From Anaerolineaceae bacterium (GTDB lineage: Bacteria; Chloroflexota; Anaerolineae; Anaerolineales; Anaerolineaceae): a DNA stretch of 64,000 nucleotides. A program made the position numbers and the translations under genes. Every line of letters begins with the position of its first letter. The stretch's first letter is position 1. Below are positions 26,047-34,313 of this stretch, one piece after another. The DNA lies in assembly GCA_030653365.1 (NCBI GenBank), contig JAURZL010000003.1, positions 1 to 64,000 on the forward strand, written 5' to 3'. A model generated the notes under the pieces. It searched no databases. It was not told where the DNA came from and saw only the letters and a list, made by a program, of their open reading frames with translations.

Positions 26047-26405
26047 TTAATCCCGGAAAAAGGTGCCTTCCAACAGCAATTCTCCCATGTAGCGAATTTC
26101 AGCTTTGCTGCCGTGTTGGACCTCCGGGATGATCTCCCCGTCTGCAGAGTTGTAACGCATACGGGCATATCCGCGTTGGATGATGACATCCCGTACGATT
26201 TTTCCATCAATTATTACCTGCACTCGGTCACCGTTCGGAACTTTGATACCACGCAGATCGATTTCCATTTTTTTTCGCCAAACTCGTAATGTTTAATTTC
26301 CATTTCGCCTTTTTTGGACCGCATGAATAGCTTTGCCCACCAGGTTTTCTGAATGGTAAATAAATCTGCTTCAAATTCTGTTTTTTTTCTGAGCCCTATT
26401 GCCAC
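26047..26405 (-). pseudogene. small hypothetical gene split by an A8 frameshift site
   Basis: A GTG at 26405 with AAGGAGA 6-7 bp upstream opens a frame that is coherent for 46 codons. It then meets eight A residues (T8 at 26268-26275 on the plus strand). In the shifted frame a 73-codon beta-rich segment continues to 26047 (EIDLRGIKVPNGDRVQVIIDGK, ending GELLLEGTFFRD). The downstream part has an ATG but no ribosome site. A single-base change or slippage at A8 would give one protein of about 119 aa. I do not recognise the family. It may be a sequencing error, a pseudogene, or regulated by transcriptional slippage. Confidence 0.65.
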
Positions 26406-26476
26406 AAGGTTTCTCCTTAAATACCAAACAAAGATTGATTAAATATTGCTTAATACCACAAAATTTTATGTTGATA

Positions 26477-27043
26477 TCAACGTAATCCCAATTTTTGACT
26501 TTTCTCAAGTAGTCCTATAGCTTCCTTAATCCGTTTTTCCTGCGTCTCGAGGCGTTTCGCTGAAGCGATCCAGGTGATGAATTGTTTTTGGTCGGTTTTG
26601 GATAATGTGGTGAAGAAGTCCCGGGCTTTGGGGTATAGATCCAATGCGGCTTGAAATTCAGCTGGCATTTTGAACTGGATACGGGGTTGATCTGGCTGGT
26701 ACCATTGCCCATTCTGTTTGGCAATCTCAATCTTTGCCATACCAATATCCGTCATGCGTCCTTCATCAATCAATTTTTTCACCCGTTTTTTGTTCAGATC
26801 CGACCAATTGCTGTTATCCTTACGGGGGGAGAATTTCCGGGTATAGCTTTCCCCATTAATCTTCCGGATGATGCTGTCAATCCAGCCATAACACAGGGCT
26901 TCTTCGATCGAGTCCTCATAGTTCAAGGAAGGCTTTCCGGATTCTTTTTTGTAAAATACCAGCCAGATCCCAATTGAAGAACGATGATTTTCCTGCAACC
27001 AGGCACGCCAATCTATTAAGGTGTCAAGATACAGCTCTTCCAA
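26477..27043 (-). CDS. YdeI family protein (bacteriocin-protection / OmpD-associated type)
   Basis: The 188-aa protein begins at a TTG and has the YdeI signature: DWRAWLQENHRSSIGIWLVFYKKES, EALCYGWIDSIIRK and the SPRKDNSNWSDLNKKRV segment. The C-terminal half is a helical domain (FFTTLSKTDQKQFITWI). Members are reported to give peptide or bacteriocin protection in some bacteria, but the mechanism is unclear. GAGG lies about 10 bp before the TTG, and the first residues match where the family usually starts. Confidence 0.87.
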   Translation of the reverse strand: MEELYLDTLIDWRAWLQENHRSSIGIWLVFYKKESGKPSLNYEDSIEEALCYGWIDSIIRKINGESYTRKFSPRKDNSNWSDLNKKRVKKLIDEGRMTDIGMAKIEIAKQNGQWYQPDQPRIQFKMPAEFQAALDLYPKARDFFTTLSKTDQKQFITWIASAKRLETQEKRIKEAIGLLEKSQKLGLR

Positions 27044-27095
27044 TAATCCGTTACCTCAGTCTACAATAATCAGTCTGCGAATTTCCATGCTTTAT

Positions 27096-27968
27096 TTATT
27101 TCTGTGTATCTAAAAATCTTAAAATAATTCTACAGACCGCTTCCGGGTCCAGCATCCATAAATAAGGATGCTCCCAGCCATCGACTTGACCTATTTCGGC
27201 ATTTTCCGCCAGGTTCCTCAATCCTAACAGCACTTCTTTCTCGCGCCCTTCTTCCAAATCCTTGTTTATCAACATCAGTAGCCGGCATTGGACTTTGGGA
27301 TAATAGTCCTCAAAGCGATAGTAATAGTAATTCTGCATATAGGCTGCATTGCTCTGCTTACCCCAACCTTTCATAAACTGTCCATCCTCGAGCTGCTGAG
27401 CGCCGTACTGTTCCATGGCTTCTACATACTCATTCCACCAGTCATATTTTTCATAGAGCTCTTTGCGATTTTCCATCAGGGTTTCCAGCGTTGGAAAGAC
27501 CACCACGGGAGTGTTTCGAATTTTCTCCAGTTGGGAGTTAACATGCTCTTTAAACGCTTCTTCGGTCCCTTCCCAGAGTCCATAAGGACCAAATTCACTG
27601 TTCATGGCACCATCCAGAATTAATGAAAGCACCCTCTCCGGATAATAGGCCGCCATACTGAGCCCCACTTCTGCGCCTAAAGAGCTTCCAATGATGTGAG
27701 CCTTTTCAATTTGAAGGTGATCCATCACGCCAATGACGTCCCGAGCCATTTCATCCATGTGGTAGCCATCTGAGGGTATGTCAGATTTTCCATGCCCCCT
27801 CAAATCTACAAGAACCACACGAAATTGATCTTGAAAATAAGGCACAATCTGTTGCCACATCATCAGGTTGGCACCACTGAAATGCAAAAAAAATATGGCT
27901 TCCCCCTTATGTTCATAATCACGAACCTGTATTTCGATCTGATTGGTACTCACACGGTTTTCCTGCAT
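27096..27968 (-). CDS. alpha/beta fold hydrolase
   Basis: The 290-aa enzyme has the oxyanion region FLHFSGAN, the strand VVLVDLRGHGKS, the nucleophile elbow IGSSLGAE (Ser96) and a late WEHPYLW with the probable catalytic His. It resembles the serine hydrolases of esterase and lactonase type. TTAGGAGAAA precedes the ATG. The gene is followed after 53 bp by ydeI on the same strand. Substrate unknown. Confidence 0.87.
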   Translation of the reverse strand: MQENRVSTNQIEIQVRDYEHKGEAIFFLHFSGANLMMWQQIVPYFQDQFRVVLVDLRGHGKSDIPSDGYHMDEMARDVIGVMDHLQIEKAHIIGSSLGAEVGLSMAAYYPERVLSLILDGAMNSEFGPYGLWEGTEEAFKEHVNSQLEKIRNTPVVVFPTLETLMENRKELYEKYDWWNEYVEAMEQYGAQQLEDGQFMKGWGKQSNAAYMQNYYYYRFEDYYPKVQCRLLMLINKDLEEGREKEVLLGLRNLAENAEIGQVDGWEHPYLWMLDPEAVCRIILRFLDTQK

Positions 27969-28087
27969 TTTTTTCTCCTAAACATGTTTATTTAATATTA
28001 TCTTGGATGATTTTCAACTTAAGAATTTTTTTCAGGATGAGGATTTTTATCTATCAACATAAGTATAGGATTTTTTTGAATTGATAT

Positions 28088-29344
28088 CTACAGGCAATTT
28101 TCCAGAATGATCCTGGCTGCCTTCTCTGCTCCATTTTCTTGCTGGATTTTCAAACCAATGCCTTTTGCAGCTTGTTTGACATTATCTCCCAAAGCTTCCT
28201 GAATCGCTTCAGCCATGCGCTCTGCGTTCAGTTGTTTACGTGGGATTGGCTTGGAACCGACCCCCAATTCATACACGCGTTGGCCCCAGGCATACTGGTC
28301 GTTCGAATGTGGAAATACAACCGATGGAACACCTGCGCGTAATCCGGCCGCAGTTGTTCCTGCCCCACCATGATGGACAACGGCTGCCATGCGTGGAAAC
28401 AACCAGGTATGGGGGGCACTCTCCAGCAGGTAGATCCCATCCGGTATTTTGCCCTCAATACTCATTCCTTGCCAGCCACTGGATAAAACCCCACGTTGAC
28501 CTGCGAGGTTAAGCGCATCAACGACGAGTTGAGTAGTCTCCAATGCAAGTTTTGGATCTGCAATGCTGCCAAAACCCACATAAACCGGCGGGGGACCCTG
28601 CTCCAGAAACTCGAGCAAATCTTCGCTTGGGGACCAATCGGGGCTTTCATCCAGAAACCAGTAACCAGTATTATGAACATGCTCAGGCCAATCTTCCGGT
28701 CGTGGAAAAACCGCATCACTGCACGAAATAATAGTCGGTAACTTTTTTGTGGTTTGCATTCCGTATGGGCATCGGAAGTTTTCAGGTTTTTTCCCGAAGT
28801 TCTGTTTCCAGAATTGCTGCACAGGGGATCTGGATGCCATCCACATAATATTTTCAAAAATCTTATGGGTAAGAAGGTTGTAGAGTTTCCCAAAGCGAGG
28901 CAGATGATAAAAAATTAACGAAGGGTAGGCTTTGGTGGGTGCCATGGGAAATGGTGTTGCCAGGATAGAGGGGATTCTAAGGTGCTGTGCGATGAAATAC
29001 CCGATGGATGCACCGGGATGGTAAACGATAGCGTCAGATCCCTGACAGGCATCGAAAAAATCTTTCTGGAGATCAAAAACGTATTCTTTCATTTGATTGA
29101 AACTACGCAGTAACTTGAGCGGATTGTCCACCTGGCGTGCATTATTAGCAACCTCACTGGACATAAAGCTTGAGATGTCGCCTTGAACTGGATAGAAATC
29201 CAATCCGGATTCTAGGATGAATGGTTCAAAATTTTTAAAAGTTGCAATCTGAACCTGTTGGCCGGCATGTTTCAGCGCAAGTCCAAGAGCGACATAGGGT
29301 TGAATATCGCCACGTGATCCGATGGTGAGAATCGTGATCTTCAT
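28088..29344 (-). CDS. GT1-family glycosyltransferase (GtfB/sterol glucosyltransferase type)
   Basis: The 418-aa protein starts with KITILTIGSRGDIQPYVALGLAL, the standard N-terminus of UDP-glycosyltransferases of the MurG/GtfB superfamily. It ends with the donor-sugar motif VVHHGGAGTTAAGLRAGVPSVVFPHSNDQ. It should glycosylate a lipophilic small molecule, possibly a macrolide, flavonoid or sterol. The MarR gene is 9 bp upstream in the same operon, so expression is likely induced by the substrate. AAGGAAACT is the ribosome site. A detoxifying macrolide glycosyltransferase is one possibility. Confidence 0.9.
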   Translation of the reverse strand: MKITILTIGSRGDIQPYVALGLALKHAGQQVQIATFKNFEPFILESGLDFYPVQGDISSFMSSEVANNARQVDNPLKLLRSFNQMKEYVFDLQKDFFDACQGSDAIVYHPGASIGYFIAQHLRIPSILATPFPMAPTKAYPSLIFYHLPRFGKLYNLLTHKIFENIMWMASRSPVQQFWKQNFGKKPENFRCPYGMQTTKKLPTIISCSDAVFPRPEDWPEHVHNTGYWFLDESPDWSPSEDLLEFLEQGPPPVYVGFGSIADPKLALETTQLVVDALNLAGQRGVLSSGWQGMSIEGKIPDGIYLLESAPHTWLFPRMAAVVHHGGAGTTAAGLRAGVPSVVFPHSNDQYAWGQRVYELGVGSKPIPRKQLNAERMAEAIQEALGDNVKQAAKGIGLKIQQENGAEKAARIILENCL

Positions 29345-29353
29345 AGTTTCCTT

Positions 29354-29791
29354 TTATTTTAAAATGCTTTGTTTAAAATGTGTTACAAGTTTTTCAAGGA
29401 TATGTTTAAATTGATTGGCTTCCTGTTGGCTTAACGCCTCGGTGATGAAGGTTTCATAGTCTTTGAGCGCTTTCTGTTTTGCATTGACGAACTGTTGTCC
29501 GGTCGCAGTCAATTGGACATGGAATATGCGTTTGTCATCTGTGGAACGGATTTTCCGGATGAACCCCATATTAACCAGACGGTTTATACCAACCGTGGCT
29601 GATGGTCTGGAGATTTTCATGAAATTGGCAATTTCACTGATGGTGGGGTATTGTAGAGAATGAATGGCCTCAATATAATGCAATTGACTGATGGTCAGGC
29701 GGGAAAACCCCGAGTTTTCTCCCAGGCTCATTTGTATTTTTTTGTGAGAAGCATCCAGGGTGTTAATGAATTCGATCAAAATTTTTTCCAT
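29354..29791 (-). CDS. MarR family transcriptional regulator
   Basis: The 145-aa protein has a winged-helix core (LTISQLHYIEAIHS, YPTISEIANFMKISRPSATVGINRLVNMGF, then the wing IRSTDDKRIFHVQLT) and long dimerisation helices at both ends, as in MarR. It is the first gene of an operon with the glycosyltransferase. A 33-bp perfect palindrome just upstream overlaps its -10 box, so autorepression relieved by a ligand is expected. Confidence 0.92.
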   Translation of the reverse strand: MEKILIEFINTLDASHKKIQMSLGENSGFSRLTISQLHYIEAIHSLQYPTISEIANFMKISRPSATVGINRLVNMGFIRKIRSTDDKRIFHVQLTATGQQFVNAKQKALKDYETFITEALSQQEANQFKHILEKLVTHFKQSILK

Positions 29792-29799
29792 ACTCGCCT

Positions 29800-29851
29800 C
29801 TATATAATTAGTTAGACTAACTAATTATATAGATTTATTATTCAATGTCAA
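29800..29851 (-). promoter_or_regulatory. MarR promoter with 33-bp perfect palindromic operator
   Basis: TTGACA (29846-29851) and TATAAT (29824-29829), 16 bp apart on the minus strand, form a consensus promoter. The palindrome at 29800-29832 has 16-bp arms (ctatataattagttag and its complement) around one central A, and covers the -10 box and the start region. It lies 8 bp before the MarR start codon and is longer than usual MarR sites. Confidence 0.88.
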
Positions 29852-29874
29852 TAGGAAAATGGTGAAACACTAAT

Positions 29875-30133
29875 GGAAGTCGAACATTTACCTGAGGTGA
29901 TGCCCCCTCAGTATCTCTCCCTACTGTGGCAATCACCGGAATCATTGTTGCTCAGAATCGCATTAGCCGTAAGGATGTAGGTTTCGCCATATCGGTATCA
30001 CCAATTTTGTCCACGCGTACTGTACCTGAAATCAGCAGAACGATCATATCCGCCTGATCCCCCTTTCCAGACAATTCCTACCGGCAGGAATCCGTGCGAA
30101 AAAAGTTTTGGATTGGAATTCGTTTGTGAGCAT
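29875..30133 (-). pseudogene. decayed cyclic-nucleotide-binding domain gene
   Basis: A GGAAGGAA ribosome site precedes an ATG at 30133. The frame (starting MLTNEFQSKTF, then RIPAGRNCLERG) breaks at a run of five C (30059-30063). The next frame continues as DQADMIVLLISGTVRVDKIG. After a stop, a third frame reads TEGASPQVNVRL. Read together these are the jelly-roll strands of a CRP-like cNMP-binding domain, including the GD-x4-L-x2-GTVRV core. At least two frameshifts and a stop make it non-functional. It lies just downstream of the TetR gene. The original may have been a channel or regulator with this domain. Confidence 0.7.
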
Positions 30134-30168
30134 GGTGTAATTCCTTCCGTTCTATAGAACTGAGAAGA

Positions 30169-30738
30169 TCAATCTTCGTTTAAGCGACCTCTTAAAAAGC
30201 AATCAATATGAAATTGCAAATCAAGTGCAGGAATCTTAGTTTCAGTTTTGGTGCTATTAATCATTGCCGTAAAAATTAGTGGGCCCAATAATCCCGATGC
30301 AGCGTGCAATGGGTGTTCCTTACGTAAAACCCTTTCAGATTGATAGTGCTTGATCAATTCACCAATGTGATGCAAAAGTTCGCTTGGCGCATTCATTAAG
30401 TGATCTGCTTCAGCATTGTGCTTCATTTCATTTAAAATAACCATAAAGAAACGGCTATATAATACCGCTGTTGCCTGGTAAGCATCAATCACCCGTATCA
30501 AATCTGAGCGGATATCACCACTGTATTGGGTTGCTGATTCAAAATCAATATTTTTTACCATTGCTGCGATGGCTAAATTGACCATTGTTGTTTTATTTGT
30601 GAACTTGCGAAATAACGTCACCTCACTGATACCGGCTGTTTCTGCAATCTGACGGGTGGTGGCTCCACTATATCCAAATTCAGTGATAGTATCAATGATG
30701 GCTTGAAATATTTGATTATCATTAATAATTTTTGGCAT
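30169..30738 (-). CDS. TetR/AcrR family transcriptional regulator
   Basis: The 189-aa protein has the TetR N-terminal HTH (AIIDTITEFGYSGATTRQIAETAGISEVTLFRKFTNKTTM) and a helical ligand domain without close matches. It is divergent from the Fe-S oxidoreductase gene at 30835, with a 96-bp spacer holding a long inverted repeat, so it probably represses both. The ligand is unknown. Confidence 0.92.
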   Translation of the reverse strand: MPKIINDNQIFQAIIDTITEFGYSGATTRQIAETAGISEVTLFRKFTNKTTMVNLAIAAMVKNIDFESATQYSGDIRSDLIRVIDAYQATAVLYSRFFMVILNEMKHNAEADHLMNAPSELLHHIGELIKHYQSERVLRKEHPLHAASGLLGPLIFTAMINSTKTETKIPALDLQFHIDCFLRGRLNED

Positions 30739-30766
30739 TTTGTCTCCAATGGTAATTTTATCATAT

Positions 30767-30819
30767 GTAAGTATTGACTAACAATAAAACCAATAGTATT
30801 ATTGTTAGTGTTTACTTGC
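30767..30819. promoter_or_regulatory. TetR operator between divergent genes
   Basis: Perfect 11-bp arms actaacaataa (30777-30787) and ttattgttagt (30799-30809) flank an 11-bp spacer. The symmetry continues outward with GTAAGTA and TACTTGC after short gaps. This matches a double TetR-type site. TTGACT inside the left arm may be part of a -35 box. Confidence 0.75.
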
Positions 30820-30834
30820 AATAAAAGGATGATG

Positions 30835-31797
30835 ATGAAACGGATTTTATTTTCAGAGAAGATCAAAACTGCACCGTGGCTACTGACAATTGAGCCTTAT
30901 CTACGAAAACAGGATCAACCAATAGCAAGCGATCCGCAAGCACGTGAACCAAGACTTGTTCCACTGGTGATCATAGACTATGGAAATCTGATGGCAAGAT
31001 TCAAACAAATGCGCTACATCGGCAAGCTTTTATTCAAATCAGTTATAGAAATGGCGAAAAGCGCCAGCAGTATCAAAAAGAACCCGTATGCTGGAAACCG
31101 AACAATCGATCCAGAAACATTGAAAGCTTTGGAAGAGTATGCCATCGGATTGGGAATTTCAGAAATTGGTTATACAAAAGTCAACCCTAGGTACATTTTT
31201 AAGAATTTCAGGATTCTTTACAAGAATGCGATCGTTTTTACGATTGAAATGGATAAAGAAAAAATCCAACAAGCTCCTTCCGTTCCAACTTTTATCGAAA
31301 TATTTCGTACCTATTATGAAGTTGGTGTCATTGTAAATAAAGTGGCGGATTATTTGAGAAGTAGAGGATACAATGCCCATGCTGGACCTGCTATTGGTGG
31401 CGATGTTAATTACATTCCAGTTGCCATTGATGCTGGATTAGGCATGTCCGGGAAAAATGGATTATTGATTACGAAAAAAAATGGACCACGTGTCAGGCTG
31501 GCCACCGTTTATACAGACATTGAGAATTTACCCTTTTCTCAACAACATCAGCATTCCTGGATACGAAATTATTGTCAGAGTTGTAATATATGTGTTCAAA
31601 AATGCCCAGCAAATGCCATATATCGAGAGACAAAAACCCATGCGGATCTTGGACCAATATTCATTGACCACACCAAATGTGCACTACCTTTTTCGAATGA
31701 CAATGGCTGCACATTGTGTGTCAAATTTTGCCCATTCAGTTATGTGGACTATGAAAAATTGAAAGCAAAACACGAGTTGAAACTAGTCCTAACTTAA
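30835..31797 (+). CDS. double [4Fe-4S] cluster protein related to QueG / reductive dehalogenases
   Basis: The 320-aa protein ends with two ferredoxin motifs: C247-x2-C250-x2-C253-x3-C257-P and C282-x9-C292-x2-C295-x3-C299-P. Before these lies the segment DAGLGMSGKNGLLITKKNGPRVRLATVYTD, the conserved GPR(V)RL core found in epoxyqueuosine reductase and reductive dehalogenase catalytic domains. There is no Tat signal, so it is cytoplasmic. Three ATGs in a row follow AAAGG; 30835 has the best spacing. The Fe-S clusters suggest a cobamide or flavin-linked reductase, but the substrate is unknown. It is controlled, by position, by the divergent TetR. Confidence 0.82.
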   Translation: MKRILFSEKIKTAPWLLTIEPYLRKQDQPIASDPQAREPRLVPLVIIDYGNLMARFKQMRYIGKLLFKSVIEMAKSASSIKKNPYAGNRTIDPETLKALEEYAIGLGISEIGYTKVNPRYIFKNFRILYKNAIVFTIEMDKEKIQQAPSVPTFIEIFRTYYEVGVIVNKVADYLRSRGYNAHAGPAIGGDVNYIPVAIDAGLGMSGKNGLLITKKNGPRVRLATVYTDIENLPFSQQHQHSWIRNYCQSCNICVQKCPANAIYRETKTHADLGPIFIDHTKCALPFSNDNGCTLCVKFCPFSYVDYEKLKAKHELKLVLT

Positions 31798-31907
31798 AAA
31801 TATTATAATGATAAGCCTTCTCCAATTAAACTTCAAACAATAACACCTATTTAATAAGTTATATAACCTATCCTTTAGATAATTTATTTGTTATTGTTGG
31901 CTTTTAA

Positions 31908-32480
31908 TTAAATCTTCTTCCTCATCAATACCGTAATCTTACCCAACCTCGCTACCTCTTCGAAACCTTCCAGCTTAAACATCTTCACCGATCCGGTATA
32001 GGATGGTCGTTTCGCACCGGGGATATCAAAGGGAAAGGCTTCCACAATGCCACCACCTTTTTGTTGGACACTTTCCATCGCGGCTTTCAATGGCAGCTGC
32101 GATAAACCCTCTCGCCGGCGGTGTTTGTCCACGAAAATACAGGAGATGCGCCATTGAGGTTTCAATTCAGGTGGGACTGCCAGCTCCTGATAGGCACGCG
32201 CACGTTCCAGACGGATGAAATTCTCCGCTGGACCATACTGACACCACCCCACCGGCACCCCGGCATCATAGATCATTAAACCGCAGCTCTGACCCCCTTC
32301 TGCTAACTGATGCTGCATGTCCTTGCGTTCAACACGGGTCATTTTATTGAATTGGGAGGAGGTACACAAATTGAATGTGCACCAGCAACCCCCACTCACG
32401 CCTTTATGTTTACCAAACAAGGCGTCAAAATCAGGCCAGGTGTCTTGCGTAAATTCTTTGACTTCAAAATTCGCGATCAT
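31908..32480 (-). CDS. GNAT family N-acetyltransferase
   Basis: The 190-aa protein has the later GNAT core: WRISCIFVDKHRRREGLSQLPLKAAME (acetyl-CoA loop) and a C-terminal SVKMFKLEGFEEVAR. The N-terminal half holds GGCWCTFNLC, a Cys/Trp-rich element seen in a family of uncharacterised GNATs. The gene is a singleton, convergent with the Fe-S protein gene. Substrate unknown. Confidence 0.82.
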   Translation of the reverse strand: MIANFEVKEFTQDTWPDFDALFGKHKGVSGGCWCTFNLCTSSQFNKMTRVERKDMQHQLAEGGQSCGLMIYDAGVPVGWCQYGPAENFIRLERARAYQELAVPPELKPQWRISCIFVDKHRRREGLSQLPLKAAMESVQQKGGGIVEAFPFDIPGAKRPSYTGSVKMFKLEGFEEVARLGKITVLMRKKI

Positions 32481-32575
32481 CTCAAATCCTTCCTCCTGCG
32501 AACATCCGGGCAGGTCATATCATACCCTTTGGGTACGGACCGGTTCACTACGAATAAAGGTTTTATTTCATCAAT

Positions 32576-32941
32576 TTATATTTGAACAACACAAAACAAA
32601 TTTCCATCAGGATCTTCTAACACAAAATAATCATCACCCGGCTGGTAGCGCCAGGGATAACGCCTGGCTCCAAGCTGTACCAATCGCTCCACCTCGACAG
32701 CCTGATCATCTGCATACAGGTCGAGGTGCAATTTACTGCGTTTGCCGATATGTGGATTCAGAACCTGGTCGAGTGAGATATTGGGTCCAAATCCTTCAGG
32801 ATCGCATAAAATCACCCAACCATCATTGGCAGGTTCTTTGGGTAAATAGTGTAAGGCTTCCTGCCAGAATGCCATCGTTTTCTCAAATTCGTAACAGCGA
32901 AAAACAATTGATCCGATTTTCAAGTTTCTTTTATCTGCCAT
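32576..32941 (-). CDS. VOC family protein
   Basis: The 121-aa protein has the paired beta-alpha-beta-beta-beta modules of VOC proteins (GSIVFRCYEFEKTMAFWQEAL at the start; YFVLEDPDGNLFCVV at the end) and a HLDLYADD metal-proximal segment. It belongs to the glyoxalase-like binding-protein group. No neighbour defines its role. It lies 95 bp before the GNAT gene on the same strand. Confidence 0.88.
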   Translation of the reverse strand: MADKRNLKIGSIVFRCYEFEKTMAFWQEALHYLPKEPANDGWVILCDPEGFGPNISLDQVLNPHIGKRSKLHLDLYADDQAVEVERLVQLGARRYPWRYQPGDDYFVLEDPDGNLFCVVQI

Positions 32942-33072
32942 TACTAAAGATTATCTACCACTTTAATGACAAATTCAACCAGAAATATAAAAATTAAAAC
33001 AAGAAAGAAATATTATGCAATAATTAAAAATGACTCGTTTGATTTATGTGGGAACCAAAGGAAAGGAACACT

Positions 33073-34284
33073 ATGACAAAAACAATATTAGTCATTGGTA
33101 CGCTGGACACAAAAGGGCTGGAGTTTGCCTATATCCGTGACCTGATCCAGGCGCGTGGTCATAAAACCCTGGTGCTGGACGTAGGTGTGGCGGGAACTCC
33201 CGGCTTTGAAGCAGATATCAGTGCCGAGGAAGTCTCTACCGCAGGCGGTGTTGCGCTGGATGCACTGCGCAAGAAAGCGGATCGTGGGTATGCTCTGGAA
33301 GTCATGGCCAAAGGTGCAAGTGTGATCATCGCCAGGTTGCAGGAGGAAGGCAAAATCGATGGGGTGATCAGCCTGGGTGGTTCGGGAGGCACATCGATTG
33401 CCACCACAGCCATGCAGACATTGCCAGTGGGATTGCCTAAATTAATGGTCTCAACCATGGCATCCGGTAATGTGGCTTCCTATGTGGATGTTAAAGACAT
33501 CACCATGATGTATTCCGTTGTGGATGTTGCAGGCTTGAATAGCCTTTCAAGAAAGATTTTTGCCAATGCAGTCGGAGCGATCTGCGGCATGGTGGAACAG
33601 GAAGTAACCGCAGCCGAAGATAAACCCATAATCACCGCCACCATGTTCGGAGTTACCACGCCTTGTGTGACCATGGTACGCGAAGGTCTTGAAAAACGTG
33701 GCTTTGAAGTCCTGGTCTTTCATGCCACCGGTAGCGGTGGTCGCTCCATGGAGGCATTGATCTCTGCTGGTTTTATAACCGGGGTGGCGGACATCACTAC
33801 CACCGAATGGTGTGATGAGTTGGTAGGTGGGGTGCTATCTGCCGGACCGGAGCGCCTGGATGCTGCTGCCAAAGCTGGCATTCCACAGGTGGTCTCTCTG
33901 GGTGCATTGGATATGGTCAATTTTGGTGCCATGGAAACTATCCCGGAGAAATTCAAGCAACGTACGCTCTATAAACATAATGCCTCGGTGACACTCATGC
34001 GCACCACGGTAGAAGAAAATGCAGAATTAGGCAGGATTATCGCTTCCAAATTGAATCAAACCAGGGTGCCAACCGCGTTGTTTATTCCCTTGCATGGTGT
34101 CAGCATGATTGATGCTCCCGGCCAACCGTTCCACTCACCAGAGGCGGATCAGGCATTGTTCGCTGCCATTCGAGAACATCTGGATACTAGCAAGGTGGAA
34201 TTGATCGAGATGCCCAATCATATCAATGACCCGGAATTCGCCGAAGCCATGTTGGTGAAGTTGACCGAAATGTTAGCGAAATAA
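33073..34284 (+). CDS. Tm-1-like ATP-binding (UPF0261) protein
   Basis: The 403-aa protein matches the UPF0261/Tm-1 N-terminal ATP-binding fold: ILVIGTLDTKGLEFAYI, GVISLGGSGGTSIATTAMQTLPVGLPKLMVST, and a C-terminal half with GVSMIDAPGQPF. The frame is open from 33046, but the AAAGGAAC site fits the ATG at 33073. It is followed by a PEP-hydrolase-like gene after 29 bp. The plant homologue Tm-1 joins these two domains in one protein and inhibits viral replication; the bacterial pair has no established function, but co-occurrence suggests a linked enzyme pair. Confidence 0.92.
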   Translation: MTKTILVIGTLDTKGLEFAYIRDLIQARGHKTLVLDVGVAGTPGFEADISAEEVSTAGGVALDALRKKADRGYALEVMAKGASVIIARLQEEGKIDGVISLGGSGGTSIATTAMQTLPVGLPKLMVSTMASGNVASYVDVKDITMMYSVVDVAGLNSLSRKIFANAVGAICGMVEQEVTAAEDKPIITATMFGVTTPCVTMVREGLEKRGFEVLVFHATGSGGRSMEALISAGFITGVADITTTEWCDELVGGVLSAGPERLDAAAKAGIPQVVSLGALDMVNFGAMETIPEKFKQRTLYKHNASVTLMRTTVEENAELGRIIASKLNQTRVPTALFIPLHGVSMIDAPGQPFHSPEADQALFAAIREHLDTSKVELIEMPNHINDPEFAEAMLVKLTEMLAK

Positions 34285-34313
34285 TTAAAGAATTTTTATA
34301 GAAAGGATGAGAG

